64,000 nt of DNA, taken from assembly GCA_020637335.1 (NCBI GenBank), contig JACJWC010000002.1:234769-298768 (forward strand), written 5' to 3'. The DNA comes from Acidobacteriota bacterium (GTDB lineage Bacteria > Acidobacteriota > Holophagae > Acanthopleuribacterales > Acanthopleuribacteraceae). Numbering within the stretch: the first letter of the stretch is position 1; the number at the start of each line of letters is the position of its first letter. A program made the translations under genes and the position numbers. The notes beneath the pieces were generated by a model. The model searched no databases, was not told the origin of the DNA, and saw nothing but the letters and a program-made list of their open reading frames with translations. This document shows positions 8,286 to 17,611 of this stretch, piece by piece.

Positions 8286-8499
8286 GATCCGTTGATGATT
8301 GAGCGTTGAGCGTTGGATATTGAGTGTTTAACAATTCTGGCTGTAAAGCCTGGCGCTAGGACCAGCCCTTCAAATTCGAAATTCCGTGTTGGAAATTCGA
8401 TATTTCATGCCCCCGAAAAAATATCGAATTTCGGATGTCGAATACCGTATCCCGAAGGATTTACCCTTAAAATGGGTTGCCCAAACGCGAGGAGGATTC

Positions 8500-8787
8500 A
8501 TGGCGGATTTTATTATTTTGATGCATAACGACTGTAGTCGCGAAACGACGGGTTGGGACTCCTATCTGGACACATTGCGTGCGACGGGTCGATTTGAGGG
8601 TGGGAGTGCAATTGGTGACGGCCAATCCTTTCGCAAGGAAGGAACCCCTGGGGCTTTAACCCTGCAACTCGATGGTTTTTTCCGGGTCCGTGCAGCCAAT
8701 CTGGCGGAAGTGGTTGTTTTATTGGACGGAAATCCGGTCTACGAGGCGGGCGGTACGGTTGAAATCCGAGAACTGCCTCAATCTTGA
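8500..8787 (+). CDS. YCII-family protein
   Basis: A 95-residue protein beginning at ATG 8500, which has GAGGAGGA upstream; longer frames run back into repeat DNA. It has the YCII/DGPF ferredoxin-like pattern: an N-terminal strand (DFIILMHND), a helix (WDSYLDTLRATGRFEGGSAI), a middle GALTLQLDGFFRVRAANLAEVVVLLDGNP-like strand-helix-strand and a final strand with EIRELPQ. YCII proteins are small dimers of mostly unknown role. It precedes the Hsp70-like operon by 95 bp. Confidence 0.7.
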   Translation: MADFIILMHNDCSRETTGWDSYLDTLRATGRFEGGSAIGDGQSFRKEGTPGALTLQLDGFFRVRAANLAEVVVLLDGNPVYEAGGTVEIRELPQS

Positions 8788-8882
8788 ACCCACCGACCCC
8801 TTTTTGATATTTACTCAAATAGCGTTCCTGAAAATCTAGAGCATTGGTCTAAAATGGCGCTATTCGCGAAGTAGGTGTTATT

Positions 8883-11336
8883 TTGGAAGACAAGTCATAT
8901 TTTGTTGGGTTTGATTTTGGGACCACCAATTCATTGGCAGCGGTGTTTAATGGCCAGGAAACGAAGGTGGTACCTTCCGCTCAGGGTGGGGTATTGACAC
9001 CGTCCGTGGTGCGGATTTCTGGAAAAGGCAATGTTTTGGTGGGCCAACGGGCAGCGCGGTACCTGGATCTCGATCCCGAAAATACCCATCGCGAATTTAA
9101 ACGCCTTTTAGGGACATTGCATGCCATTGATTTTCCGGCGGCCGAGTTGAGTAAAAGTGCCCAGGAACTGGTGGCGGAGGTGCTCAAATGCCTGTGTTTG
9201 GATGTGGAACGCGAATTTGGGTTTAGCCCGGCACAAGCGGTGATAACGGTGCCAGCGCTTTTTGAAGTCCCGCAGAGCCGCGGCATTATTGAGGCTGCTC
9301 GATTGGCGGGATTAAACAAAGTCGAGCTATTGCAGGAACCGGTTGCGGCAGCTCTGGCTGCGGGGTGGAGCGACGAGAATCTGCGCGAAAAATGGTTGGT
9401 CTATGACCTGGGCGGTGGCACGTTTGACGTTTCCCTGCTCGAGACCCAGGAGGGGCGGCTGCGGGTGATCGACCACGATGGCGACAATTTTTTGGGTGGA
9501 CGCGACATGGATCGCGCTGTGTTGGACTACGTTTGCCAGTGGTTGGCTCAAGAAGAAGGGCTGCATTTAGAACTTTCCAATCCAGACCATGCACAGGCCC
9601 TCAAAGCGTTGGCCCGGGCAGCGGAAGAAGTCAAAATTGAGTTGTCCCAGGTTTCAGAATCCTTTTTGTGTTTACCGCGTCCTCTGACTCTGGATGGGGA
9701 AGAGTACCTGGTGGAAGTCCCGTTGAGCCAGGACCAGGTCGGTCAATTGGTGCAACCCGTCATTCAAAAAACAATGGATATAACCCTTCGCCTCCTGGGT
9801 CGCAATGGGCTGGTTACCCAGGACATTCAAAAGGTGGTGCTGGTTGGCGGGCCGACCCGGATGCCGGCACTTAAATCCTTTTTGGCCAACACCTTTGATG
9901 CGGTTGCGGATCACGATCACAATGCAATGACCTTGGTCGCGCAGGGAGCAGCTCTGTATGCGGCTATGTCCAATCTACCGGCCTTGAGCCAACCGGTTAC
10001 CCAGCAGCCGCATGCCAATCGCCTGTGGTTGAATCATCCTGCCATGAGTGCTGACCCGCATCCGTTTGTCATTGGCCGGGTCGCCGAATCCTTAGCGGAC
10101 GAACATCCGCATCAGGTCCAGTTTACTTGCGGTGATTGGTCCAGCGAGCTAGCGGAATTTGACGAGGAAGGACTCTTTCAGGTTCAATTGCATTTAACAA
10201 AGCGCGGCATAAACGACTTTAAACTGCGTTTATTGGATCCCAGGGGCAAGGAGCTGTTGTGCAGCCCGGCCCGTATTACCATCATCTACGGTCTGTCCTT
10301 GTCGGATCCACCCCTGTCGCGCACGATTGGTGTTGCCCTGGCCGATGGTTCCGTCCAGACCTATTTGGAGCGGGGCGTGCCTTTGCCGGTGAAGCGCACG
10401 TTTGTGCATAAATCGATTGGGTTAATTGAAGCGGGTAACGCCGAATCCGTACTCAAGATTCCGATTGTGCAGGGCGAATTTGACCATGCCCATTTGTGTC
10501 GCTTGGTTGGCAGCTTACAAATCAGGGGGGATCAGCTAGAAGAAAATCTTCAGCCCGGCAGCAGCCTTGAGTTTTCGCTTTCCTGCGATCGCGGAGGTGT
10601 ATTGATGGCTTCCGTCTTCTTGCCCTCCCAGAATCGCGTTTTTGAGGAAGTGGCCCAACTGGTCATTGCCAAGGCGGACCCCGATACGATTGGCGAGATG
10701 GTGGCCTCTCTCTCTAACCGTATCCAAAAGCTGCAAACCCAGGCTTTTGCGGAAAATGATAAACGCAATATTGAACATTTGATGCAGAGTGAAAATGCAA
10801 TTGCAGGCGTTTTAAACGATTTGAGCCGTTTGAGATCCGGCGATGAAGATGCGGGTCAACGAGCCATTCGGACCCTGATCGAAACGGAGGGCCAGCTGTT
10901 TGAAATGGAAACAGCCTCTAAATTGACTGCGTTTCAAGACCAGAACGAATTGGAGATCCACAATGCAAATTCCTGGGTCAGCCATTTTGGATCTTTACCC
11001 GAACAGAAGATGTTCCAACAGGCTTTGGTTGCCTTGGAAAAGGCGGAAGCGCAAAAGGACCATGCAGGTTTGGCGCGTCAGATGAAAATCATCCGGAAAT
11101 TGGCGAATGTCTCCTATTATCGCCATCCCGAATCCTGGTTTTGGGATTTTGAGCACTTGGCAGCTAAGGTCGATGAGGCTACTGATTTGCGCAAAGCCCA
11201 CGATCTGGTTAAAAAGGGTCGTCTATTGTGGGAAAAGGGGGATCTCGAAAACCTCAAGCCGATTGTCAATGATTTGGCGGTTCTCTTGCCTAGGCATACC
11301 GAATCCGTGCGTTCATACGATTCAGGGATTCGGTAA
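8883..11336 (+). CDS. Hsp70-like chaperone, divergent DnaK paralogue
   Basis: An 817-residue protein, longer than DnaK (~640). The actin-like ATPase motifs are all present: FDFGTTNS (residues 10-17), VITVPALFEVPQSRG (120-134), the phosphate-2 motif VYDLGGGTFDVSL (173-185) and the adenosine motif VVLVGGPTRMP (318-328). After the ATPase (~residue 375) the linker is not the DnaK-type hydrophobic linker; a beta-rich substrate-like region (~400-620) and a long helical tail (~620-817) follow, without the EEVD-type end. The start is a TTG with a weak RBS; the frame opens there. Its stop overlaps the next ATG (TAATG), so the three genes to 13035 are translationally coupled. Likely a dedicated chaperone for a specific client rather than housekeeping DnaK (inference). 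Confidence 0.85.
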   Translation: MEDKSYFVGFDFGTTNSLAAVFNGQETKVVPSAQGGVLTPSVVRISGKGNVLVGQRAARYLDLDPENTHREFKRLLGTLHAIDFPAAELSKSAQELVAEVLKCLCLDVEREFGFSPAQAVITVPALFEVPQSRGIIEAARLAGLNKVELLQEPVAAALAAGWSDENLREKWLVYDLGGGTFDVSLLETQEGRLRVIDHDGDNFLGGRDMDRAVLDYVCQWLAQEEGLHLELSNPDHAQALKALARAAEEVKIELSQVSESFLCLPRPLTLDGEEYLVEVPLSQDQVGQLVQPVIQKTMDITLRLLGRNGLVTQDIQKVVLVGGPTRMPALKSFLANTFDAVADHDHNAMTLVAQGAALYAAMSNLPALSQPVTQQPHANRLWLNHPAMSADPHPFVIGRVAESLADEHPHQVQFTCGDWSSELAEFDEEGLFQVQLHLTKRGINDFKLRLLDPRGKELLCSPARITIIYGLSLSDPPLSRTIGVALADGSVQTYLERGVPLPVKRTFVHKSIGLIEAGNAESVLKIPIVQGEFDHAHLCRLVGSLQIRGDQLEENLQPGSSLEFSLSCDRGGVLMASVFLPSQNRVFEEVAQLVIAKADPDTIGEMVASLSNRIQKLQTQAFAENDKRNIEHLMQSENAIAGVLNDLSRLRSGDEDAGQRAIRTLIETEGQLFEMETASKLTAFQDQNELEIHNANSWVSHFGSLPEQKMFQQALVALEKAEAQKDHAGLARQMKIIRKLANVSYYRHPESWFWDFEHLAAKVDEATDLRKAHDLVKKGRLLWEKGDLENLKPIVNDLAVLLPRHTESVRSYDSGIR

Positions 11337-11641
11337 TGGCGCCAGCCTGGCTCAAAAACCCATTTTTCACTTTAGCCATCAGCCCTAAGGCATCGGCGGC
11401 CGAGGTAGAGCGGGCAGGTCAACTGTTGAGTTCCAAATTGGCAGCTGGGAGCGAGGCAATCAAAACCTATTCTGTTCTGGGCCATCGTTTTGAACGCGAT
11501 GATTTTGAGATTAAATGGGCGTTGTCGGAATTGAGGGACCCGGAAAAGCGGCTCCTGTGGGAATTCCTTTTTTTTGAGCCGCGTCCTCCGAAAGCCCGGC
11601 ATCAAAACGCTTTGGACTTTGCCAAGGTGCTGGGTTTTTAA
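11336..11641 (+). CDS. Small J-domain-like accessory protein of the Hsp70-like operon
   Basis: A 101-residue protein starting within the stop codon of the Hsp70-like gene. The sequence opens NPFFTLAISPKASAAEVERAGQ, resembling the helix I-II start of a J-domain (NPYxVLGLxxxAS..EI), and ends with SELRDPEKRLLWEFLF, as degenerate J-like adaptors do. The HPD tripeptide needed to stimulate DnaK is absent. I infer a co-chaperone or adaptor from position and pattern; no family name is certain. Confidence 0.6.
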   Translation: MAPAWLKNPFFTLAISPKASAAEVERAGQLLSSKLAAGSEAIKTYSVLGHRFERDDFEIKWALSELRDPEKRLLWEFLFFEPRPPKARHQNALDFAKVLGF

Positions 11642-11643
11642 GC

Positions 11644-13035
11644 ATGCATATTTTTGGTTTTTTTGTGCTGTACGCCATTGTGAAAGCGGTGATGAATCGC
11701 AACCGGAACGATCTCGAAAAAGAGGTGTCACCAGGGCTGATTCTGGTCCTGGTTTGGGTCGCACTCTTGGCCTTGGTGACATTTGCCGTCTTTTTGACCC
11801 GGGCCCGCCATCCACTCGCCTTGCTCCTATGGCCGCTTGCGCTGATTTTGCTTTTTCCCTATGCAACGGCACGGTGGATCTTGGTGCCTTTGGGTTGGGT
11901 TCAGGCCTGCAAGATTCTCGGTCCTTTTAGCCTGTTTTTTTTCCGCAAGGATAAGGCGGGTGCAGGTTTCTTTTTAGCGTTTTTGGCAAGCCAAAACCAC
12001 AAGGATCCTCAAGGTCAGGCCCAAAACTTGGCTAAACTTTTGGCCAAAAAACGATTCTTTAAGGGTGCGGAGGTGATGGCCTGGGCCTATTGGTGCCACC
12101 TGCGCGGGGATCGGGAAATGGCCGTCCAATTATTTCGTGCGGCTCTGGGTGCACGCCATGCCGAACACATCCCTTTTCCGTCACGCCTCTTTGCGGTGAA
12201 GTATTTGCTGGCCCATTTTGCTGAAGCTGAGGATTGGGAACAGGTTCTGGACGTGATTCAAGCAGGTCGTGTCCAGGTACCAACCATCGTTTTCTTTAAG
12301 CATTTGGCCAAAATGAAGTTGGGTAAAAAGGTAAACCCATTATGGGTCCAGGTCAGTGCCACGCTCAGTGGGAACCGCGAACTGTTGGCCTATTGTTTTG
12401 CGCCGGATAGCGAACAGATGAATGAAGAATCCGGCGATATAGGGGACATCGCGGAGCTCTTGGCCAACCCATTTGCCGGTAAACAGGCCATTAACCGTGC
12501 TGCACTCCTGCTGGAAACACACCTGGAATCAGCCCAAACCCAAGCCTGGCTCGATCAGAGACGGGTCGAACTCGGCGTGGATGATGCGTTCTCTTTAGCG
12601 GAGGCCGTTGCTCCGGTTTGGTATGGCAGTGTGGGCTCGCTTCTCACGCGGAAAGGGCCGCTGCCGGAGGAGCCGAGCCTGTGGCTGGAGTCCGTGCTGG
12701 AACTGGAACTTGACCGCGCTTTTGAAGATTTCGAACAGTTGTTGGATAGCGTCAAAGGGCAACCGTCTGAGGAGGATGACGCTTCGACCAATTGGCTAAT
12801 CTGGGCACGGGTTCAGGCCGTTTTCCGGCTTTTGGCGCATGATGCGTACAACCGTTCCGCCGCCAGCCGGATGTTTTTATCCGATGGCTGGAATTGGGCT
12901 GCGCGGATGTGGAACGACCGTGGGGACCGGCTCCTACCCAACACCATTTTTTATTTTTTGGCCGATGAGGCAGACGCCCTGGGTCTTCTTGCCGAGCGCG
13001 CCAAACTCCTCCAAAACGCCAATCAGGAATTTTAG
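11644..13035 (+). CDS. Membrane-anchored helical-repeat protein of the Hsp70-like operon
   Basis: A 463-residue protein starting two bases after the preceding stop. It has two or three N-terminal transmembrane helices (residues ~2-16, 31-51 and 57-80) and then about 370 residues that look like alpha-solenoid repeats (LAKLLAKKRFFKGAEVMAWAYWCHLRGDREMAVQLFRAAL resembles TPR packing, written here only as a pattern of A/L/Y/G positions). It would place the Hsp70-like chaperone at the inner membrane. No enzymatic motif. Repeat DNA begins just after the stop. Confidence 0.65.
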   Translation: MHIFGFFVLYAIVKAVMNRNRNDLEKEVSPGLILVLVWVALLALVTFAVFLTRARHPLALLLWPLALILLFPYATARWILVPLGWVQACKILGPFSLFFFRKDKAGAGFFLAFLASQNHKDPQGQAQNLAKLLAKKRFFKGAEVMAWAYWCHLRGDREMAVQLFRAALGARHAEHIPFPSRLFAVKYLLAHFAEAEDWEQVLDVIQAGRVQVPTIVFFKHLAKMKLGKKVNPLWVQVSATLSGNRELLAYCFAPDSEQMNEESGDIGDIAELLANPFAGKQAINRAALLLETHLESAQTQAWLDQRRVELGVDDAFSLAEAVAPVWYGSVGSLLTRKGPLPEEPSLWLESVLELELDRAFEDFEQLLDSVKGQPSEEDDASTNWLIWARVQAVFRLLAHDAYNRSAASRMFLSDGWNWAARMWNDRGDRLLPNTIFYFLADEADALGLLAERAKLLQNANQEF

Positions 13036-13210
13036 GTTGGTTTGGATCAGACCAACTGTCTGAGACAGATTAGGAAGGGCGGCTATCGTACGGGTTGATG
13101 ATTGAGCGTCAAGCGTTGGATATTGAGCGTTTTTCATGGGACCAAGCCTAACCTTCAAGATTCGAATTACGGATGTTGCACACCGAATTCTGAATGAAGT
13201 TGGATCAAGG

Positions 13211-13343
13211 CAGATTGGCGATACGAAATCGCCAATCTGTGGAGATTTAGAGGCCGGAGGCCGATTGACCCGTGAGCCCACACCGACGTTAGGAGGTGTG
13301 GGTAAAAGCGAACAAAGAGGTGGGGAGAGCCCGGATGGGCGAT
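13211..13343 (+). repeat. Multi-hairpin module, copy C3
   Basis: Identical first stem and loop to C1 (CAGATTGGCGAT-ACGAA-ATCGCCAATCTG), followed by the same three further hairpins. Confidence 0.75.
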
Positions 13344-13417
13344 TGAGCGTCCGTTCTCTGCCTTGCCTCCAAAGCCAATTTAATCCGGGTCCAATCCTGA
13401 AATGGTCAGCAATATAA

Positions 13418-13536
13418 GTTGCGCCCCTTCAGGGCGCCCCGAATCATGGAACGCTGTGTACCTAGGCCTGCGTTGGCTCGCCGCACTCGCCACCTTGACC
13501 TAGGCTATTCATGTTTCGGCCCTTCAGGCCGGGCCC
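13418..13536 (+). repeat. CCTAGG hairpin module, copy A4
   Basis: Same organisation as A1, with GCGCCCCTTCAGGGCGCCCC as first hairpin. Confidence 0.75.
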
Positions 13537-13701
13537 ATGGTCCCAACGGAGCGCAAACAGAAGATTTCAGGTTAAGCGTTTAGACTTGATGATTGAGCGT
13601 CAAGCGTTGGATATTGAGCGTTTTTCAAGGGACCAAGCCTAACCTTCAAGATTCGAATTACGGATGTTGCACACCGAATTCTGAATGAAGTTGGATCAAG
13701 G

Positions 13702-13834
13702 CAGATTGGCGATACGAAATCGCCAATCTGTGGAGATTTAGAGGCCAGAGGCCGATTGACCCGTGAGCCCACACCGACGAAAGGAGGTGTGGGTAAAAGC
13801 GAACAAAGAGGTGGGGAGAGCCCGGATGGGCGAT
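13702..13834 (+). repeat. Multi-hairpin module, copy C4
   Basis: Same as C3; the GGCCGGAGGCC hairpin is here GGCCAGAGGCC and the third loop is GACGAAAGGA. Confidence 0.75.
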
Positions 13835-14024
13835 TCAGAGCCGTCGGCATCTCATTCGTTTCCTGGCCCCAAGCCAGATCCAATATTTCGCCTATGGTTA
13901 ACCTGTCTCAGTTGGAAACTTTAACGCTCAATATCCAATATCCAACACTCAAGTTTGGTAACGTGTCGAATCGATTTAGCTTGCTGCAAAACAGACCTAC
14001 CTAGATCCGCCCGGCTTAGCGCTA

Positions 14025-14142
14025 GTTGCGCCCCTGCAGGGCGCCCCGTATCATGGAACGGCATGTACCTAGGCCTGCGTTGGCTCGCCGCGCTCGCCAC
14101 CTTGACCTAGGCTATTCACGTTGCGGCCCTTCAGGCCGGGCC
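14025..14142 (+). repeat. CCTAGG hairpin module, copy A5
   Basis: Near-identical to A1/A2, including the upstream CAGCTTGCTGCAAAACAGAC lead-in at 13978. Confidence 0.75.
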
Positions 14143-14191
14143 GATCCGTTGATGATTGAGCGTTGAATTTCTCGATTTTTGTGGCAAATCC

Positions 14192-14683
14192 TTATGGATC
14201 CTTGAGCGAATGTTTGTTTCCTTTTCTTTTTTGATGGTGAACGCGGACGGGCAGGGAAAGGTCCATGAGAAGGATTAGACTGAATCCCATTTCAAATCCC
14301 CAAAACCAGAAGGGGATCCTGAAAATCAAGCCACAGAAAAGACCATAATAAACTGTGCAAATCAACAGCTTCACCAGCAGGAATGTCACCACCCGCTTCA
14401 TAAGGCGGAGGGGTTCTTGCCAAGTCGGCCATCGATGATGTTGGATCAAGGTTTGTATCGTTGCCCAGCCATAAACGTATTGCTGCATTAAAAACAAACA
14501 GGATGAAAGGCACATGCCCAGCAGAAGCCATGCGCGAAGGTGCCCAAATCGCCCAATCCCCATACATATAAGCAACATTAAAAGTGGCGTTGCGAAAAGA
14601 AAAAGCAGGGTGAATCTAAAGTCTGTCCAAAGCTGAGCCAGCCATTTTGCACTGGCTTTAAGCCAAGAGGTGGGTTGCCCCAC
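14192..14683 (-). CDS. Hypothetical integral membrane protein
   Basis: About 163 residues if it starts at the GTG at 14683, two bases after the uvrA stop; the frame extends further upstream inside uvrA, so the start is uncertain and no strong RBS is seen. Four hydrophobic segments are evident (FTLLFLFATPLLMLLICMG; AWLLLGMCLSSCLFLMQQ; VVTFLLVKLLICTVYYGLFC; WGFEMGFSLILLMDL). The C-terminus is basic. No family recognised. Position suggests co-transcription with uvrA. Confidence 0.55.
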   Translation of the reverse strand: MGQPTSWLKASAKWLAQLWTDFRFTLLFLFATPLLMLLICMGIGRFGHLRAWLLLGMCLSSCLFLMQQYVYGWATIQTLIQHHRWPTWQEPLRLMKRVVTFLLVKLLICTVYYGLFCGLIFRIPFWFWGFEMGFSLILLMDLSLPVRVHHQKRKGNKHSLKDP

Positions 14684-14685
14684 CG

Positions 14686-17523
14686 CTAACTCGCTTGTTC
14701 TTTGGCCAGGATACGGGCCAGGTATTGACCGGTGTAGGAAGCCTCGACCAAAGCGACTTCTTCGGGGGTACCGCAAGCAATGACTTCGCCGCCCAGATCG
14801 CCACCATCGGGACCCATGTCGATCAGGTAATCGGCCGAACGGATCACGTCTAAGTTGTGTTCGATGATGACCATCGTGTTCTTCTGGGTGACCAGGCGCT
14901 GGAGCACTTCGAGTAGTTTCTTGACATCGGCGAAGTGCAGACCAGTGGTCGGTTCGTCCAGGATGTACAGGGTTTTACCGGTCCCGCGCTTACTGAGTTC
15001 CTTGCTGAGTTTGACCCGTTGCGCTTCACCACCGGATAGAGTGGTTGCGGCTTGACCCAGTCGAATGTAGCTCAAACCGACATCCATCAGCGTTTGTAGT
15101 TTGTTGCGCACGCTGGGGATGTTCTCGAAGAAGGTGAGAGCCTCTTCGACGGTCATGTCGAGCACTTGGTAGATGTTCTTGCCGCGGAACTGGATTTCCA
15201 GGGTTTCGCGGTTGTAGCGTTTGCCTTTGCACTGTTCACAGGTGACGTAGACATCGGGCAGGAAGTGCATTTCAATTTTGATCATTCCGCCGCCTTCACA
15301 GGTTTCGCAGCGACCGCCTTTGACGTTGAAACTGAAGCGACCGGGTTTATAGCCGCGGGCCCGTGCTTCAGGCGTCATGGAATACAATTCGCGCAACGGT
15401 CCAAACAAGCCGACATAAGTTGCCGGATTGGATCGGGGTGTGCGGCCGATGGGGCTTTGATCGATTTCGATGATCTTGTCGAAATGTTCCAGGCCTTTGA
15501 TGGACTTGTGCTGACCCGTGCGTTGACGCGTGCCATAGATCAGGTTGTGGGCAGCCTTGTAGAGGATTTCGTGGACCAACGTCGATTTACCCGATCCTGA
15601 AACGCCGGTGACACAAGTCAAAACCTTGGTCGGGATTTGGACTGAAACGCCTTTTAGGTTGTTTTCGGCTGCACCTTCGATGCTGATCATATCGGCCTTT
15701 TTAAATTTGCGGCGCTTGGTCGGAGTAGGAATGGTTTCTTTGCCTGAAAGGAAATGGCCGGTAATGGAATTGGCGCAGGCTTCGATGGCCTGGGGTGGGC
15801 CGGCAAAGACCAATTCGCCCCCGTGTTCGCCGGCGCCCGGTCCTAAATCGAGCAGGTAATCGGCTTCGCGGATGGTTTCCTCATCGTGCTCCACGACGAG
15901 GACGGTGTTGCCTAAGTCGCGCATGCTTTTTAGGGTTTCCAGCAGGCGGCGGTTGTCTTTTTGGTGCAGACCGATTGAGGGTTCATCCAGGACATACAAA
16001 ACGCCCATCAGCTTGGAGCCCAGTTGAGTGGCCAAGCGGATGCGTTGACTTTCACCGCCGGAAAGGGTTCCTGCATTGCGGTTCAAGTTGAGGTAGGAAA
16101 GACCGACATCGTTGAGGAATCGCAGCCGCTCCACCACCTCTTTCAGTACTTTTTCAGCAATGATCGCTGCATTGCCGGTTAATTCGATATCCGCGAATTT
16201 GGCCAGCGCATCTTTAACGGAGAGCGAGGTGTATTCGGCGATGTTGAGGTCTTGAATGCGCACCGCTAAAGGTAATGGTTGCAGGCGTTTCCCGTTACAG
16301 GCCGTGCAGGGATTCAGGGCCATAAAAGTCTGCAATTGGTCGCGGACCTGAGCGCTGCTCGTTTCGCGGTAACGCCGGCGCAGGTTGTTCATCACCCCTT
16401 CAAATTTGCTTTTGAACTGGAATTGACTGTTCTGTTTCTTGTAGATGAAGGTGAGTTCTTCGTCCGAGCCATAAAGAATTTTATTTTTGACGGTATCGCT
16501 GAGCTGGTCGTAGGGCATTTTCATGGAAAAGCCGTAATGATCGGCCAATTTTTCGATTTGGGCTTGGTACCATTTACCGTCTTTGTCTTTAAACGGCAGA
16601 ATGGCGCCGCCGTCCAAGCTGAGACGACCGTTGGGGATGATCAGGCTCTCGTCAAACTCGCGCGTTTCGCCCAAGCCATCGCAATCGGGACAAGCGCCAT
16701 GCGGACTGTTGAAAGAGAAGTTGCGCGGAGCCAATTCTGGGAAGGAGATCTGGCAGTGTAAGCAGACCAGATTCTCGCTCATCAGCTTGGGTTCGCGGTC
16801 CGTGCCGGTAAACTCGAGCTTGAGCATACCTTCGGCTAATTTGAGCGCATTTTCGACGGCATCAGCCACCCGTTCGCGTTTGTCTGGCGCGACTTTGATA
16901 CGGTCAACCACCACTTCAACGGTGTGTTTGAGTTTTTTGTCCAGTTCGGGCGGTTCTTCCAGACGATGCATTTCGCCATCGATCAGGGCGCGGCTATAAC
17001 CCTTACTGTGTAGCTCTCGGAAGAGCTTACGGTACTCGCCTTTGCGGTCCCAGACGACGGGCGAAAGGATCGTGAGCGGGGTGCCTTCCGGCAGGGCCAG
17101 GACCCATTCCACAATTTGGCTGGCCGATTGTTTCTCGATGACCCGATCGCATTGCGGGCAATGCGGGATGCCGATCCGAGCGAAGAGCAGGCGCAGATAA
17201 TCGTAAATTTCCGTGACGGTCGCGACGGTTGAACGGGGATTGCGCGAAGTGGTCTTTTGTTCAATTGAAATGGCGGGTGAGAGGCCATCAATCGATTCGA
17301 CTTCCGGTTTCTCCATCTGATCGAGGAATTGGCGGGCATAAGAGGACAACGATTCCACGTAACGGCGTTGACCTTCAGCATAAATGGTGTCGAAGGCCAA
17401 GGAGGATTTCCCGGACCCGGACAGGCCGGTAATGACGACCAACTGGTCGCGTGGGATCAGCACCTCGATATTCTTGAGATTGTGTTCTTTGGCGCCTTTG
17501 ATGTGAATGTGGGTCGAGCTCAT
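14686..17523 (-). CDS. uvrA: UvrABC excinuclease subunit A
   Basis: A 945-residue protein, the usual size. UvrA is the DNA-damage-recognition ATPase of nucleotide excision repair. It has two ABC modules: first Walker A as GLSGSGKSS near residue 35 and second as GVSGSGKST near 645; signature motifs LSGGESQRIRLA and LSGGEAQRVKLS; and zinc-finger CxxC pairs (CPQC, CLHC/CPDC, CETC/CEQC). The UvrB-binding N-terminal region (YVESLSSYARQFL) is intact. RBS AAAGGA precedes the ATG. Confidence 0.98.
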   Translation of the reverse strand: MSSTHIHIKGAKEHNLKNIEVLIPRDQLVVITGLSGSGKSSLAFDTIYAEGQRRYVESLSSYARQFLDQMEKPEVESIDGLSPAISIEQKTTSRNPRSTVATVTEIYDYLRLLFARIGIPHCPQCDRVIEKQSASQIVEWVLALPEGTPLTILSPVVWDRKGEYRKLFRELHSKGYSRALIDGEMHRLEEPPELDKKLKHTVEVVVDRIKVAPDKRERVADAVENALKLAEGMLKLEFTGTDREPKLMSENLVCLHCQISFPELAPRNFSFNSPHGACPDCDGLGETREFDESLIIPNGRLSLDGGAILPFKDKDGKWYQAQIEKLADHYGFSMKMPYDQLSDTVKNKILYGSDEELTFIYKKQNSQFQFKSKFEGVMNNLRRRYRETSSAQVRDQLQTFMALNPCTACNGKRLQPLPLAVRIQDLNIAEYTSLSVKDALAKFADIELTGNAAIIAEKVLKEVVERLRFLNDVGLSYLNLNRNAGTLSGGESQRIRLATQLGSKLMGVLYVLDEPSIGLHQKDNRRLLETLKSMRDLGNTVLVVEHDEETIREADYLLDLGPGAGEHGGELVFAGPPQAIEACANSITGHFLSGKETIPTPTKRRKFKKADMISIEGAAENNLKGVSVQIPTKVLTCVTGVSGSGKSTLVHEILYKAAHNLIYGTRQRTGQHKSIKGLEHFDKIIEIDQSPIGRTPRSNPATYVGLFGPLRELYSMTPEARARGYKPGRFSFNVKGGRCETCEGGGMIKIEMHFLPDVYVTCEQCKGKRYNRETLEIQFRGKNIYQVLDMTVEEALTFFENIPSVRNKLQTLMDVGLSYIRLGQAATTLSGGEAQRVKLSKELSKRGTGKTLYILDEPTTGLHFADVKKLLEVLQRLVTQKNTMVIIEHNLDVIRSADYLIDMGPDGGDLGGEVIACGTPEEVALVEASYTGQYLARILAKEQAS

Positions 17524-17611
17524 AGACGAATCCTTTCGCGGGTCCCCATTTTAGAGCCGGAACCGGATCGCTGCCAAACCCCCTGACACACCCCTGACGC
17601 CAGCGCGTCGA

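Larger units (their letters stand above)
6602..8484. repeat. Composite repeat block (no genes)
   Basis: About 1.9 kb without a credible gene. It contains GAGCGTT-type heptamer arrays in both orientations (e.g. 6609-6649 and, inverted, 6834-6863; 7105-7145 and 7508-7542), TTCGAAATTC-rich imperfect inverted repeats (6690-6775, 7185-7265, 8370-8455), three CCTAGG hairpin modules and two multi-hairpin modules listed separately. Most of 6835-7507 is repeated at 7508-8100 with an offset of 672-673 bp. Short frames of 79 codons occur identically in both copies (7113 and 7786) but simply translate the repeat. Confidence 0.85.
13036..14180. repeat. Second composite repeat block (no genes)
   Basis: About 1.1 kb of the same repeat families as 6602-8484: heptamer arrays (13096-13135, 13590-13628, inverted at 13922-13953), two multi-hairpin modules and two CCTAGG modules. 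The block closes with a truncated heptamer arm at 14146-14168. Together the two blocks bracket the YCII/Hsp70-like locus. Confidence 0.85.
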
